From the NCBI RefSeq assembly GCF_002368115.1, contig NZ_AP018316.1, forward strand, positions 3,516,496-3,580,495: a DNA stretch of 64,000 bases. Reading direction: 5' to 3'. The stretch is from Dolichospermum compactum NIES-806. Lineage in GTDB: Bacteria; Cyanobacteriota; Cyanobacteriia; Cyanobacteriales; Nostocaceae. Below, one piece after another: positions 36,015-43,540 of this stretch (positions are counted from its first letter, which is position 1; every line of letters starts with the position of its first letter). A program made the translations under genes and the position numbers. The notes below the pieces were generated by a model that saw only the letters and a program-made list of their open reading frames with translations, was not told where the DNA came from and made no database searches.

Positions 36015-36444
36015 AATATTTGTTAGATACAGATCATCTGAGCATTCTTCAACGACAAACAGGAAACGATTACAGCAATCTTTCAACCCGGATGAATTGC
36101 TATCCATTGTCAGATTTTGCTGTATCAACAGTGACATTTCATGAGCAGATGCTGGGTTGTCATGCTTATATTAATCGTGCGCGTAATTCCAATGACGTAG
36201 TCAAAGGGTATGAAATGATGACGCGACTCCTTAACGATTTCAAGGTATTACCTCTAGTCTCATTTGATATAGGAGCAGAGCAGCCCAGGCATTTAATCAA
36301 TTACAATCGCAACGTATTCAACTGGCCAAGATGGATGCGCGAATTGCTTCAATTGCCCTCTTTCGTGGATTGGTTTTATTAACTCGCAATCATCAAGATT
36401 TTGGTAAGGCGACCGGATTATTACTCGAAGATTGGACAGTTTAA
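36011..36444 (+). pseudogene. VapC PIN toxin broken by a 5 bp tandem duplication
   Basis: Begins MKYLLDTDHLSILQRQTGND, a good PIN start. After SFDIGA the frame is lost; shifting frame continues as AFNQLQSQRIQLAKMDARIA and SIALFRGLVLLTRNHQDFGK to TAA 36444, which holds the missing acidic residues. At 36270-36285 the sequence AGCAG-AGCAG shows a 5 bp tandem duplication; removing one copy restores the frame. Such a duplication is unlikely to be a sequencing error. Confidence 0.85.
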
Positions 36445-36506
36445 AACAGCGATCGCACTCCCACATCCTCAACAAACGATCGCACCCCAATATCCCCAAA
36501 CAGCGA

Positions 36507-36530
36507 ACTGCTTGCAGCAGCGCTTCGTTA
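36507..36530. repeat. SDR5-like element lacking its right HIP1 half
   Basis: GCGA followed by a 24 bp unit ACTGCTTGCAGCAGCGCTTC then GTTA. The usual TCGC is missing and AT-rich DNA follows. Confidence 0.65.
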
Positions 36531-36589
36531 ATAAAATTTCACTTATTTGTTATAATATTATTTGTGGTTAATAAGAGAGAAATTATCTT

Positions 36590-36865
36590 GTGAAATCTAC
36601 ATTTAACTGGAATCCTGAACAGACTTTACTCGAAAAACTTATCAATCTGGCTAGTAATCGTGGTCAATCACCGGAATCAATTATTAGTGAAGCTGTCAGA
36701 TCATACCTGGAAATCCAATCACTAGAAACAGTTAATGATGCTGTATCTGATCCATTAATTGGCTTATTTGCAGCCACACCTGATTTAGCTATTAATTCCG
36801 AAGATATTCTCCAAAATGAAGTGACAGAAAAATCAGGTTGGACATGGAAAGAACCCCAGCAGTAG
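36590..36865 (+). CDS. Ribbon-helix-helix-like VapB antitoxin
   Basis: 91 residues from GTG 36590 (preceded by GAGAGAAATTATCTT). The segment EQTLLEKLINLASNRGQSPE then SIISEAVRSYLEI resembles a CopG/ribbon-helix-helix DNA-binding region, followed by an acidic tail. Overlaps the toxin gene by 22 bp. Partner of the intact PIN toxin that follows. Confidence 0.78.
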   Translation: MKSTFNWNPEQTLLEKLINLASNRGQSPESIISEAVRSYLEIQSLETVNDAVSDPLIGLFAATPDLAINSEDILQNEVTEKSGWTWKEPQQ

Positions 36866-37263
36866 CTGATACTGGCTTTGTTGTCGCATTGTTGAATCGT
36901 TTGGATACAATGCACAATAGTGTAACACCAGTATACACACAACAAAAACAAATTTTATTGCCACAAACAGTATTAGCAGAAGTGGCTTATTTGGTAGGAC
37001 GTAATGCAGGTTCAGCAACATTAGTAGCTTTCTTAAAAGGACTATCTGCAAGTAGATTTATTTTAGTAGCTTTGACAGATCAAGATTTAGTGCGTGTTGC
37101 GGAAATTTTGGATGAATATGCAGATAGTCGGATTGATTTTGTAGATGCAAGTGTTATGGCTATAGCTGAACGTTTTGATATTAAAAGAATATTGACTTTA
37201 GATCAGCGAGATTTTAGATTATTTCGACCTCAGCATTGTGATTGTTTTGAGATTTTGCCTTGA
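36844..37263 (+). CDS. VapC PIN-domain toxin (intact)
   Basis: 139 residues from ATG 36844; TTG 36838 would add two. All four acidic positions of a PIN site are present: Asp in AVADTGFVVALL, Glu in VLAEVAYLV, Asp in DFVDASVMAIAE and Asp in ILTLDQRDFRLFRP. Predicted Mg-dependent ribonuclease cleaving tRNA or rRNA. This is the only complete VapBC pair between 32.6 and 43.3 kb. Confidence 0.87.
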   Translation: MERTPAVADTGFVVALLNRLDTMHNSVTPVYTQQKQILLPQTVLAEVAYLVGRNAGSATLVAFLKGLSASRFILVALTDQDLVRVAEILDEYADSRIDFVDASVMAIAERFDIKRILTLDQRDFRLFRPQHCDCFEILP

Positions 37264-37291
37264 AGAAAATAATAGTTAATGTATAATATCG

Positions 37292-37465
37292 GCGATCGCT
37301 CACAACTACCCTAATTTTAAGCGAACTGCTTGCAGCAGCGCTTCGCTATCGCATCCCACATCCCCAAACAGCGATCGCTCACAACCCCCAATTTTAAACG
37401 ATCGCATCCCAACATCCCCAAACAGCGATCGCTCACAACCCCCTAATTTTAAACGATCGCTCTCC
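37292..37465. repeat. HIP1 array with 27-28 bp periodicity and one SDR5 insertion
   Basis: HIP1-type octamers start at 37371, 37398, 37425 and 37453, spaced 27, 27 and 28 bp, with two alternating spacer types (TCACAACCCCCTAATTTTAA and ATCCCAACATCCCCAAACA). At 37325-37348 the equivalent octamer is split GCGA/TCGC by a 24 bp SDR5-like unit, so empty and filled sites lie side by side. Confidence 0.85.
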
Positions 37466-37513
37466 CAACCAACATCCTAAACTATTGTAAGGAGCTAACA
37501 TGAAAACAATGGC

Positions 37514-37945
37514 TCAATCTTCATACTGATACTTCACTCCCTCTAGTATTCCTTTGAATTCAATTCCTTTAGTTGTATGCTTGTTCTGATTCGGTGAGAG
37601 TGTAAGACTAAATTGTTTGAATAAGCTGAAAAATTCAGGAAATGTCATTCCTGTTTCAATGCGCCTTACCTGTACTGGTACTTGGTCACCATTAATCTTT
37701 TTTGTCAGTGTAGCCATATTTTCGCCTGTAATTAGCAAGAATACTACCCTGACTGGATTGACAATCTCCTCTCCGTGATTCTCCCCGAAAGACAGTGTTA
37801 TCCCAAATACTAGCTCATCTCGTGAGTTTCTCAGATTGCGTTTATCAAGCCAGTGAGATATTGAAGATTGATCGGCATTATCAACTGATACAGAGCCAAC
37901 CATGTCATTGTACAGGACAGATGCTTCAAATGTTGCTACGTTCAT
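37514..37945 (-). CDS. Protein of unknown function, divergent from the GIY-YIG genes
   Basis: 143 residues, no membrane segment, mixed alpha/beta, no motif recognised (LVFGITLSFGENHGEEIVNP; GMTFPEFFSLFKQFSLTL). It is transcribed away from the GIY-YIG pair across about 150 bp and could share a regulatory region with it. Its ATG at 37945 lacks an obvious ribosome site. Function cannot be inferred; context makes it a possible accessory of the GIY-YIG locus. Confidence 0.55.
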   Translation of the reverse strand: MNVATFEASVLYNDMVGSVSVDNADQSSISHWLDKRNLRNSRDELVFGITLSFGENHGEEIVNPVRVVFLLITGENMATLTKKINGDQVPVQVRRIETGMTFPEFFSLFKQFSLTLSPNQNKHTTKGIEFKGILEGVKYQYED

Positions 37946-38095
37946 GGCAAGTTTAGTTTGGTGATACTTCTAAAATTTACATTATGATTGTGCCACAAGT
38001 TACGGATTATGAAGGCGATCACACTATATGTAATTTTACGGTCTTAAATATAGATTTTGTAAAATATAATGGTTTTCACCATTTGTTATAAGAGA

Positions 38096-38662
38096 ATGAA
38101 TAAATTAGCAAGAATTAAAAGAAAACCTGCTAGGCATTTTTTATACTGCTTGCGACTTGAGTATTTGATGACTTTTGAGCATGGGACTGAAGAAAGTATT
38201 AGATATAATGATGCTATTTACTGGGGAATGACATCAAACTTAGAAGAAAGAATGAAACAGCATTTCGAGGGAGATGTACATTCAACATCACCAGATGAGC
38301 GTAAAAACATTAATATTTTATATACAGTAGCTTTTAAAACTAGAGAAGAAGCAGAAGCTAGTGAAAAAATTGCTTGGCAAAAATCTGGTTATGGTTCTGG
38401 AACTTTGTTTTCTTATGCTGGTACAGTAACAGATATGATATCTGCTTACCGTTATCTTCTGGATTTAGGATGGGATGGACATCAAATAGCATTGAGGTAT
38501 TTTCTCAAAAGAATACCAGTTTATTTACAATCTTGGGATAATAAAGATATTTATCTCACAGAAGAAACACTATCTAATGTGGAAAAACAACCAGCAACAA
38601 AATCAAGAGCGCATACAAGAGCGCGTAATAGAAAATTTATAAAAACAATAATTCTGGAATAA
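38096..38662 (+). CDS. GIY-YIG-like nuclease protein, short form
   Basis: 188 residues from ATG 38096 (an in-frame ATG at 38069 would add nine). An atypical GIY-YIG domain: HFLYCLRLE gives the first Tyr, then DAIYWGMTSNLEERMKQHFEG gives the second Tyr, Gly, Thr-x-Asn, the Arg and His, and TREEAEASEKIAW supplies the Glu. A second module follows: DMISAYRYLLDLGWDGHQIA and RYFLKRIPVYLQSW, which is repeated in the next gene. Ends with a basic tail (RAHTRARNRKF). Very AT-rich. The next gene starts 37 bp downstream. Confidence 0.72.
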   Translation: MNKLARIKRKPARHFLYCLRLEYLMTFEHGTEESIRYNDAIYWGMTSNLEERMKQHFEGDVHSTSPDERKNINILYTVAFKTREEAEASEKIAWQKSGYGSGTLFSYAGTVTDMISAYRYLLDLGWDGHQIALRYFLKRIPVYLQSWDNKDIYLTEETLSNVEKQPATKSRAHTRARNRKFIKTIILE

Positions 38663-38699
38663 TTAACACAAACTTTATTTGTCAGAGGATATTTATTTT

Positions 38700-40622
38700 A
38701 TGAGACACACAGGTTTAATCAAATTCTTTGGAAAAAACAGAAATAATAAGAAAATGAACTTTGGTTTTATTACCAGAGATAACGGTAATGAAGTTTATAT
38801 AAATAAAGATAATACTGGTTATACATTAGCAGAATTAGCTGAGAGATTAGGATTAGAAGAAAGTGTTATTGAAGCAGAGAAATTAAATCCTAATTTATCT
38901 ATTTGGAGTAGTAGTAAAGATCCAAACTCTATCCAATGGGAATATTTATCTGAAACAAATAATTTTTACCCTATTGATTTACCGGAAGGAATGCGTGTGA
39001 CTTTTGAGGTAATAACTAATACGGAAAAGCGTAAGGATGAAGCTAAAAGTTTACGTATTTTATTAAAGCAGAAAAATATTATAATTGAAAATTCAAACCT
39101 TGAACAAAATCCTATTATTAATACAGATAAAGATAGTGTTTCTGAAACTATCAATAATAATGAATTAAGTTCGCTAGATGATTATGATTTTTTATCAAGT
39201 ATAAGTTATACACATCGAAGTTATAGAAAACCCAAGCCATCTATTAACTTTGGTGAATATTTCGAGCAATTGAAACAAACTAAGAGAATTAATAGTGTTG
39301 ATTTTATATACTGTTTATATTTAGAAGAAATAGATGGAATCTATTGGGGAATGACATCTAATTTAACTCAAAGAATGCGACAACATTATGAAGGAGAAGT
39401 TAAATCTACCTGCTACGAAGCAAAAGCAGGAAGGATCTGGATTCTATATACTTTACCATTTAAGAATAGAGAAGATGCTGAAAAGGTAGAAGAACAAGCC
39501 TGGAGTAAGTCAGGAGGAGGTGTATTATTAAATCATCATGATTCACCCTATGCTAAACAAAAATCTCTATCCGTTGCAACTGCGGGAATAGTCTCAACAA
39601 TAAATGATGCTTATCGTCATCTCATAAATCTCGGATGGACTGGTACAAAAATAAAACTAAAAGATTTTTTAAGTGATACACCTAAATATTTACAACTATG
39701 GGATCAAATAGGAAATAATATTAATTATGATGTCTTAGCTGAAGTATTTGATCAAGATAAAATTAGAGAGAAGAGAGATCAGTTGAGAAATCGTGTAGAT
39801 AGAGAAAAATCTGAACCTCCTAAAACAATAATTCCAGTGAAAAAACTGAGAAAAAATGAAGTTAGTTATTTAGTTGTGTATTATGCAGAATTAAATACTA
39901 ATAGCACCGAAGTTATAAAGACAATAATCACTACACCCGCAATTATTACTGATTACAAAAATCGGAATCAGTTTAATAAAACTATTTTATATTTAGAAGC
40001 ATACCAAACTAGAGAGGATGCGGAAAAGGTTTTACAAAATATTAATACCCTTACCAAGTTTCCAAATATAGGTTTGAAAACTAATAAAATCTTTACTAAA
40101 TCAATAGGGTTTCAGGTTTTTGGCAGTAGTATTGAAAATATAGATTCTCAAATTACTAAAGTATATCTATATTTATTAGATAATGGTTGGAATGGTAGAA
40201 GATTTAAAATAGGACTTTTTCTATCTGCACAATCTGAAGTAAATGATATACAGGACAATTTTTATAATTATGCTCACAATGAAAGATTAAAGATGTTGAG
40301 AAAATATATTTTAGCAAACAGCAAAGATCAACTATGTTGTGATCTAGTTAAGATATCAAAAATATTGTCTACATCTACTAATATTAGCTGGAGAACTTTG
40401 CTATTTCCACAAGAATGGCTTGATATTTATGAAGATTATGAATTGCAAAATCAGAGAGTAAATTCATCAGATTCAAAATACAGAAGAGGCAGATTAGAAG
40501 AACAAGAACGAATAAATGCGTTAAAAGCATTTTTTATGGGAAATTCAAATACATCAAATACATCAGATCAAGCTGTTGTAAAATCAGATGAACCTGATGA
40601 TATAGATTGGATGAATGTTTAA
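38700..40622 (+). CDS. Cold-shock-like plus tandem GIY-YIG repeat protein
   Basis: 640 residues from ATG 38700 (AGAGGA site 10 bp upstream). Residues 1-125: cold-shock-like barrel (TGLIKFFGK, NFGFITRDNGNEVYINKDN, LPEGMRVTFEV, EAKSLRILL) interrupted by a helical insert (TLAELAERLGLEESVIEAEK). Residues of about 195-345: GIY-YIG unit (Tyr204, YWG at 215-217, TSNLTQRMRQHYEG, EDAEKVEEQAW) plus the DAYRHLINLGWTGTKIK module. Residues of about 380-520: degenerate repeat that keeps TREDAEKV and YLYLLDNGWNGRRFK but lacks the Y-G-T-R-H core. Probably nucleic-acid binding with one live and one dead nuclease unit. Confidence 0.72.
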   Translation: MRHTGLIKFFGKNRNNKKMNFGFITRDNGNEVYINKDNTGYTLAELAERLGLEESVIEAEKLNPNLSIWSSSKDPNSIQWEYLSETNNFYPIDLPEGMRVTFEVITNTEKRKDEAKSLRILLKQKNIIIENSNLEQNPIINTDKDSVSETINNNELSSLDDYDFLSSISYTHRSYRKPKPSINFGEYFEQLKQTKRINSVDFIYCLYLEEIDGIYWGMTSNLTQRMRQHYEGEVKSTCYEAKAGRIWILYTLPFKNREDAEKVEEQAWSKSGGGVLLNHHDSPYAKQKSLSVATAGIVSTINDAYRHLINLGWTGTKIKLKDFLSDTPKYLQLWDQIGNNINYDVLAEVFDQDKIREKRDQLRNRVDREKSEPPKTIIPVKKLRKNEVSYLVVYYAELNTNSTEVIKTIITTPAIITDYKNRNQFNKTILYLEAYQTREDAEKVLQNINTLTKFPNIGLKTNKIFTKSIGFQVFGSSIENIDSQITKVYLYLLDNGWNGRRFKIGLFLSAQSEVNDIQDNFYNYAHNERLKMLRKYILANSKDQLCCDLVKISKILSTSTNISWRTLLFPQEWLDIYEDYELQNQRVNSSDSKYRRGRLEEQERINALKAFFMGNSNTSNTSDQAVVKSDEPDDIDWMNV

Positions 40623-40772
40623 TATGACTATATAGTAATAAGCCACTGAAATTAAACCCTACGAAAAATCTTTCTAAAACTCTTCTTCCTTCGTGTCCTT
40701 CGCTTCTTCGTGGTTCATTTTCATACAAACCCCTACCCTCCTCCACACCCATTAAACAACCATATTTACCTA
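40623..40772. repeat. Dispersed CCTTCGTG repeat between GIY-YIG gene and Uma2 copy
   Basis: The segment around 40670-40722 (CTAAAACTCTTCTTCCTTCG, then TGGTTCATT) occurs inverted at about 48945-48985 inside a MITE-like element upstream of higB. Confidence 0.6.
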
Positions 40773-40795
40773 GTTAAATAAATAGCTATATAATT

Positions 40796-41377
40796 TTACC
40801 AAATCATCCCCAAATTCAAAACAAAACCCTTTAAAACATCTTCCCCCGAAACCGTAGCAGGAAAATCCAAAACCTCAACCTCTTTTCCTGGTCTATAAAT
40901 CTCCACTTGACGAGATTTCCGATTAATTAATATCCCCAAACCCACTCCATTATCTATATATTCCTGCATCTTTTCCTGTGTAGTCTTCAAACTATCACTA
41001 GGAGAAAGTAACTCAATCACAAAATCAGGACAAATAGGAGGAAACTTTTGTTTTTCTTCATCAGTTAAAGCATCCCATCTTTCTAACTTGATCCAAGAAG
41101 CATCAGGAGAACGATCTGCACCATTTGGTAACTTAAAACAAGTAGAAGAATCAAAAGCGATGCCAGTACCATCAGCATCAGTCCAATTCATTACTTGTTG
41201 AGTGATTCTCGCATTTTTATTTCCCGTTTCTCCTCCCGTTGGTGGCATAATTATTAATTCTCCATTTGCATTTCTTTCAAATCTTAAATCGCGGTTTGCT
41301 TGACATAGTTTAAAAAACTGGTCATCAGTCATTTTCATTACTGAATCTAAATTGACAGTTAAAGCATTCATTGTCAT
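40796..41377 (-). CDS. Uma2-family endonuclease-like protein, copy B of a 0.66 kb duplication
   Basis: 193 residues, almost identical to the copy at 34977 outside one central block (here ARITQQVMNWTDADGTGIAF). That block resembles the one in the Uma2 pseudogene at 2509 (IIQQLMNWTDEDGTGIAF) more than its own sister copy. Core motifs SPDASW, PDFVIEL and KM-EYIDNG present, so it is likely intact. Shared flanks extend from 40773 to 41440. Confidence 0.9.
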   Translation of the reverse strand: MTMNALTVNLDSVMKMTDDQFFKLCQANRDLRFERNANGELIIMPPTGGETGNKNARITQQVMNWTDADGTGIAFDSSTCFKLPNGADRSPDASWIKLERWDALTDEEKQKFPPICPDFVIELLSPSDSLKTTQEKMQEYIDNGVGLGILINRKSRQVEIYRPGKEVEVLDFPATVSGEDVLKGFVLNLGMIW

Positions 41378-41441
41378 ATCCTCATTGAATGTTTAGGGAG
41401 AAATTTTAACTATCTCATATCCTATTCTATATTATTAAACC

Positions 41442-41741
41442 CTATCTAAACAGCGATTCCTGCGGAGCGCTTCGTAGGAAGATGAGAAAATCCTCGATGG
41501 AGTCTTCTTCAGGCCAAAAGTCAGCAGCGAGATGTTTGAGGTTATGTACGGTGGTAGGGGTCTGTGTGGCGAGTAGTTCTTTGAGTGTGGTATCTTGCCA
41601 AAACTGATGACTGAGATTTTTAAGATCGGTTTGAGACTGTGAGGATGAATTGCTTTGGGTAAAGATTTGCAACAGTTGTTGACGTTCTGTGGATGATAGC
41701 TGTTGGATAGCAGCGATCGCATTTTCGAGTCGTGAAGTCAT
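41442..41741 (-). CDS. Antitoxin-like protein with a repeat-derived C-terminus
   Basis: 99 residues. The N-terminal helical part (RLENAIAAIQQLSSTERQQL) and DFWPEEDSIEDFLIFLR are typical of small cyanobacterial antitoxins that precede PIN toxins. The last residues (SAPQESLFR) are encoded by an SDR5-like element (41457-41476), and no toxin follows. The 3' part of the gene and its partner toxin have been replaced by repeat and Uma2-linked DNA. Confidence 0.65.
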   Translation of the reverse strand: MTSRLENAIAAIQQLSSTERQQLLQIFTQSNSSSQSQTDLKNLSHQFWQDTTLKELLATQTPTTVHNLKHLAADFWPEEDSIEDFLIFLRSAPQESLFR

Positions 41742-41786
41742 AGTGCGGTTTTGTGGTTATATGATTCTATTTTATTTAAACTCAAG

Positions 41787-41945
41787 GGCGATCGCACACA
41801 ACCCCCTGAATTTTAAACGAACTGCTTGCAGCAGCGCTATTTCCCTCCGGGACGCTCCGCGAACGCTATCGCACCCCAACATCCCTAAACAGCGAACTGC
41901 TTGCAGCAGCGCTTCGCTATCGCTATTCCAATTATGCCTAAATGG
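41787..41945. repeat. HIP1/SDR5 cluster with a nested element
   Basis: First unit 41821-41868: an SDR5-like sequence is interrupted after GCAGCAGCGCT by a 29 bp insert (TTTCCCTCCGGGACGCTCC and on), then resumes with ATCGC. Second unit 41896-41919 is a plain 24 bp element between GCGA and TCGC. Nesting shows successive insertion. Confidence 0.8.
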
Positions 41946-41961
41946 CGATTACTAGGTCGCA

Positions 41962-42373
41962 TTAACCCTCAACAGGTAATAAAATAATAGGAATATGTAC
42001 TAGAAAATTCTGAAAATCATTGTCAGTGGAGAGGATGCTGTAGCTGCGACGATGAGCAACTGCACAAATCAAAAAATCAGTATTTGAACCCTGAATGCCT
42101 TTACTGCGGCAGATATTGAAAAACTCGGCGGCAAGTTCGTAGTCTTCAGACATGAGTTCTAAATCAGGGAAAGCTCGGAGGTAATCTCGCAGACGGGTAA
42201 ACTGTTCAAAATTGCGGATTCCAGAAAGAATTTCTTGACGAATTGCGCCTATTAAGGCAACTTGATCATCAGTGATTAAATTCTGCTTTTATTGTGACTG
42301 CTGGGGAAGAATCAGATGGTGTTCTCCGACGTAGAGCCAATGACCAAACAGAAGTATCAACAATAATGCTCAT
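41962..42373 (-). pseudogene. VapC PIN toxin with a single-base frameshift
   Basis: ATG 42373 reads MSIIVDTSVWSLALRRRTPS, then terminates. One base shift near 42280 (one T too many in GAATTTAATC) continues as ITDDQVALIGAIRQEILSGI to MSEDYELAAEFFNICRSKGI and ends at 41962, completing a normal PIN toxin with all acidic residues. Homopolymer change, so a sequence error is possible; otherwise a recent pseudogene. Coupled to its antitoxin by ATGA. Confidence 0.85.
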
Positions 42374-42576
42374 GCTTGATGACGTTGCTGCTTATAGTTA
42401 TAGCTTTCGTCATACTCGATAGTTCCAAAGAGGTCTAATACTTTGAGCTGCTTACGACGTTGAATATATTCGCGCAGTGCTGTTTCTACTAAAGAATCAA
42501 TGTTCACCTGATTATCAAGTTCCAACGCCTCTTTTAGTAAGGCTTCGTTGATGTTGAGAGATGTAGTCACAATCAA
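42370..42576 (-). CDS. VapB antitoxin (type II, ribbon-helix-helix)
   Basis: 68 residues: TTSLNINEALLKEALELDNQ then VNIDSLVETALREYIQRRKQL, a classic VapB DNA-binding N-terminus, followed by LDLFGTIEYDESYNYKQ for toxin binding. Stop overlaps the VapC start (ATGA). Intact although its toxin is frameshifted. Confidence 0.88.
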   Translation of the reverse strand: MIVTTSLNINEALLKEALELDNQVNIDSLVETALREYIQRRKQLKVLDLFGTIEYDESYNYKQQRHQA

Positions 42577-42639
42577 TTCTGATCCTAAAAATGACTAAAT
42601 AAATGGTAGCGCACTTTAGGTGATTGATTTCATTCATAC

Positions 42640-42730
42640 AGCGATCGCTCACAAACCCCTAATTTTAAACGAACTGCTTGCAGCAGCACTTCGCTATCGC
42701 CCTCCCTACATCCCCAAACAGCGATCTCTT
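42640..42730. repeat. HIP1/SDR5 unit upstream of a broken VapBC
   Basis: 24 bp SDR5-like element at 42673-42696 between CGA and TCGC, next to a HIP1 octamer and the usual TCACAA and ACATCCCCAAACAG spacers. Confidence 0.75.
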
Positions 42731-42792
42731 TTTGTGATATTCTATAATTAGAAATGTACTTAATTAAACAGCAGCATTATATTATTGTAAGG

Positions 42793-43070
42793 ATGACAAA
42801 ATTAGGCAAGCAATTAGGTTACAAAAAACTATAGAGAAAAATGGTGAAATCTCTTTTCAAAATTTACCTGTGGTAGAAGGACAAGAGGTAGAGGTAATTG
42901 TTTTATTATCCATTCTTCCTACAAGGAAAAAGGTATTAACTGCTCATGAATTACTTGATTCGAGCTTGATAGGTTTATGGGAAGAGCGCGACGATATTAC
43001 AGATAGCCTTGCTTACGCTCGTCAGTTGCGTGAACAGTCACAAAGGAGAGGTTATGATTCTCCTAGATAG
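42793..43070 (+). pseudogene. Antitoxin gene of a PIN module, frameshifted at codon 3
   Basis: ATG 42793 follows TAAGG but the frame closes after 13 codons. With one extra A in the A-run at 42797-42800, it would read MTKIRQAIRLQKTIEKNGEI, then SFQNLPVVEGQEVEVIVLL, ending TDSLAYARQLREQSQRRGYD at 43070. Antitoxins with this layout precede PIN toxins. The homopolymer lesion could be sequencing error. Confidence 0.7.
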
Positions 43071-43272
43071 TGATATTATGATTGACTTTCTTCGTAAATA
43101 TCCACCTGCTATTAGTTGGTTAAGTTCTTTGGGAGAGGAAGAAATTGCTTTAGCTGGTTATCTAGCGATGGAATTGATGCAAGGATGTAGGAATAAGTTG
43201 GAATTGCAGGAAATTCGCAAATTTATTGCTAATTCAGCCTTCATTCTCCTGAGTCGAGTCATCCGAGCATAA
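43054..43272 (+). pseudogene. VapC PIN toxin, C-terminally truncated
   Basis: ATG 43054 with AAAGGAGAGG upstream inside the antitoxin gene. Reads MILLDSDIMIDFLRKYPPAI to IRKFIANSAFILLSRVIRA, about 72 residues against about 130 for the family. The later acidic residues are missing; the frame runs into the 3' end of a HicB gene on the other strand. A gene-junction truncation, not a point lesion. Confidence 0.8.
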
Positions 43273-43462
43273 CCTCACGGATTACTGCTCCAGGAAGAAG
43301 TTGAATAGTATCGGGCTGTAAATAAAGCTCGATCGCTTCTCTTATATTATTAAGGGCTTCTTCTTGTGTAACACCGGCAGAGGTGCATCCAGGGAGTTCT
43401 GGACACCAAATTGCCCATTCGCTTGTTTCTGGATCAGGTTCAAGTATGACTCGCCACTTCAT
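43259..43462 (-). CDS. HicB-family antitoxin
   Basis: 67 residues from ATG 43462: MKWRVILEPDPETSEWAIWC, PELPGCTSAGVTQEEALNNI, REAIELYL, the degraded RNase-H-like HicB fold. A longer frame upstream is not conserved. HicA is not found adjacent on either side, so it is an orphan or relic. Its 3' end overlaps the truncated VapC frame, marking a recombination junction. Confidence 0.78.
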   Translation of the reverse strand: MKWRVILEPDPETSEWAIWCPELPGCTSAGVTQEEALNNIREAIELYLQPDTIQLLPGAVIREVMLG

Positions 43463-43540
43463 AGTTACTATAATATTTGTAGAATTAATCTCAATCATAG
43501 CAAACGGTTCTTCGTAGTATCCTAGCACTACAAGATTGGC

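Noticed and set aside
37292..37465. CRISPR-like periodicity (short repeat with about 20 bp spacers)
   Set aside because: The repeat is the palindromic HIP1 octamer, spacers are two alternating conserved sequences and not unique, and no cas gene is present.
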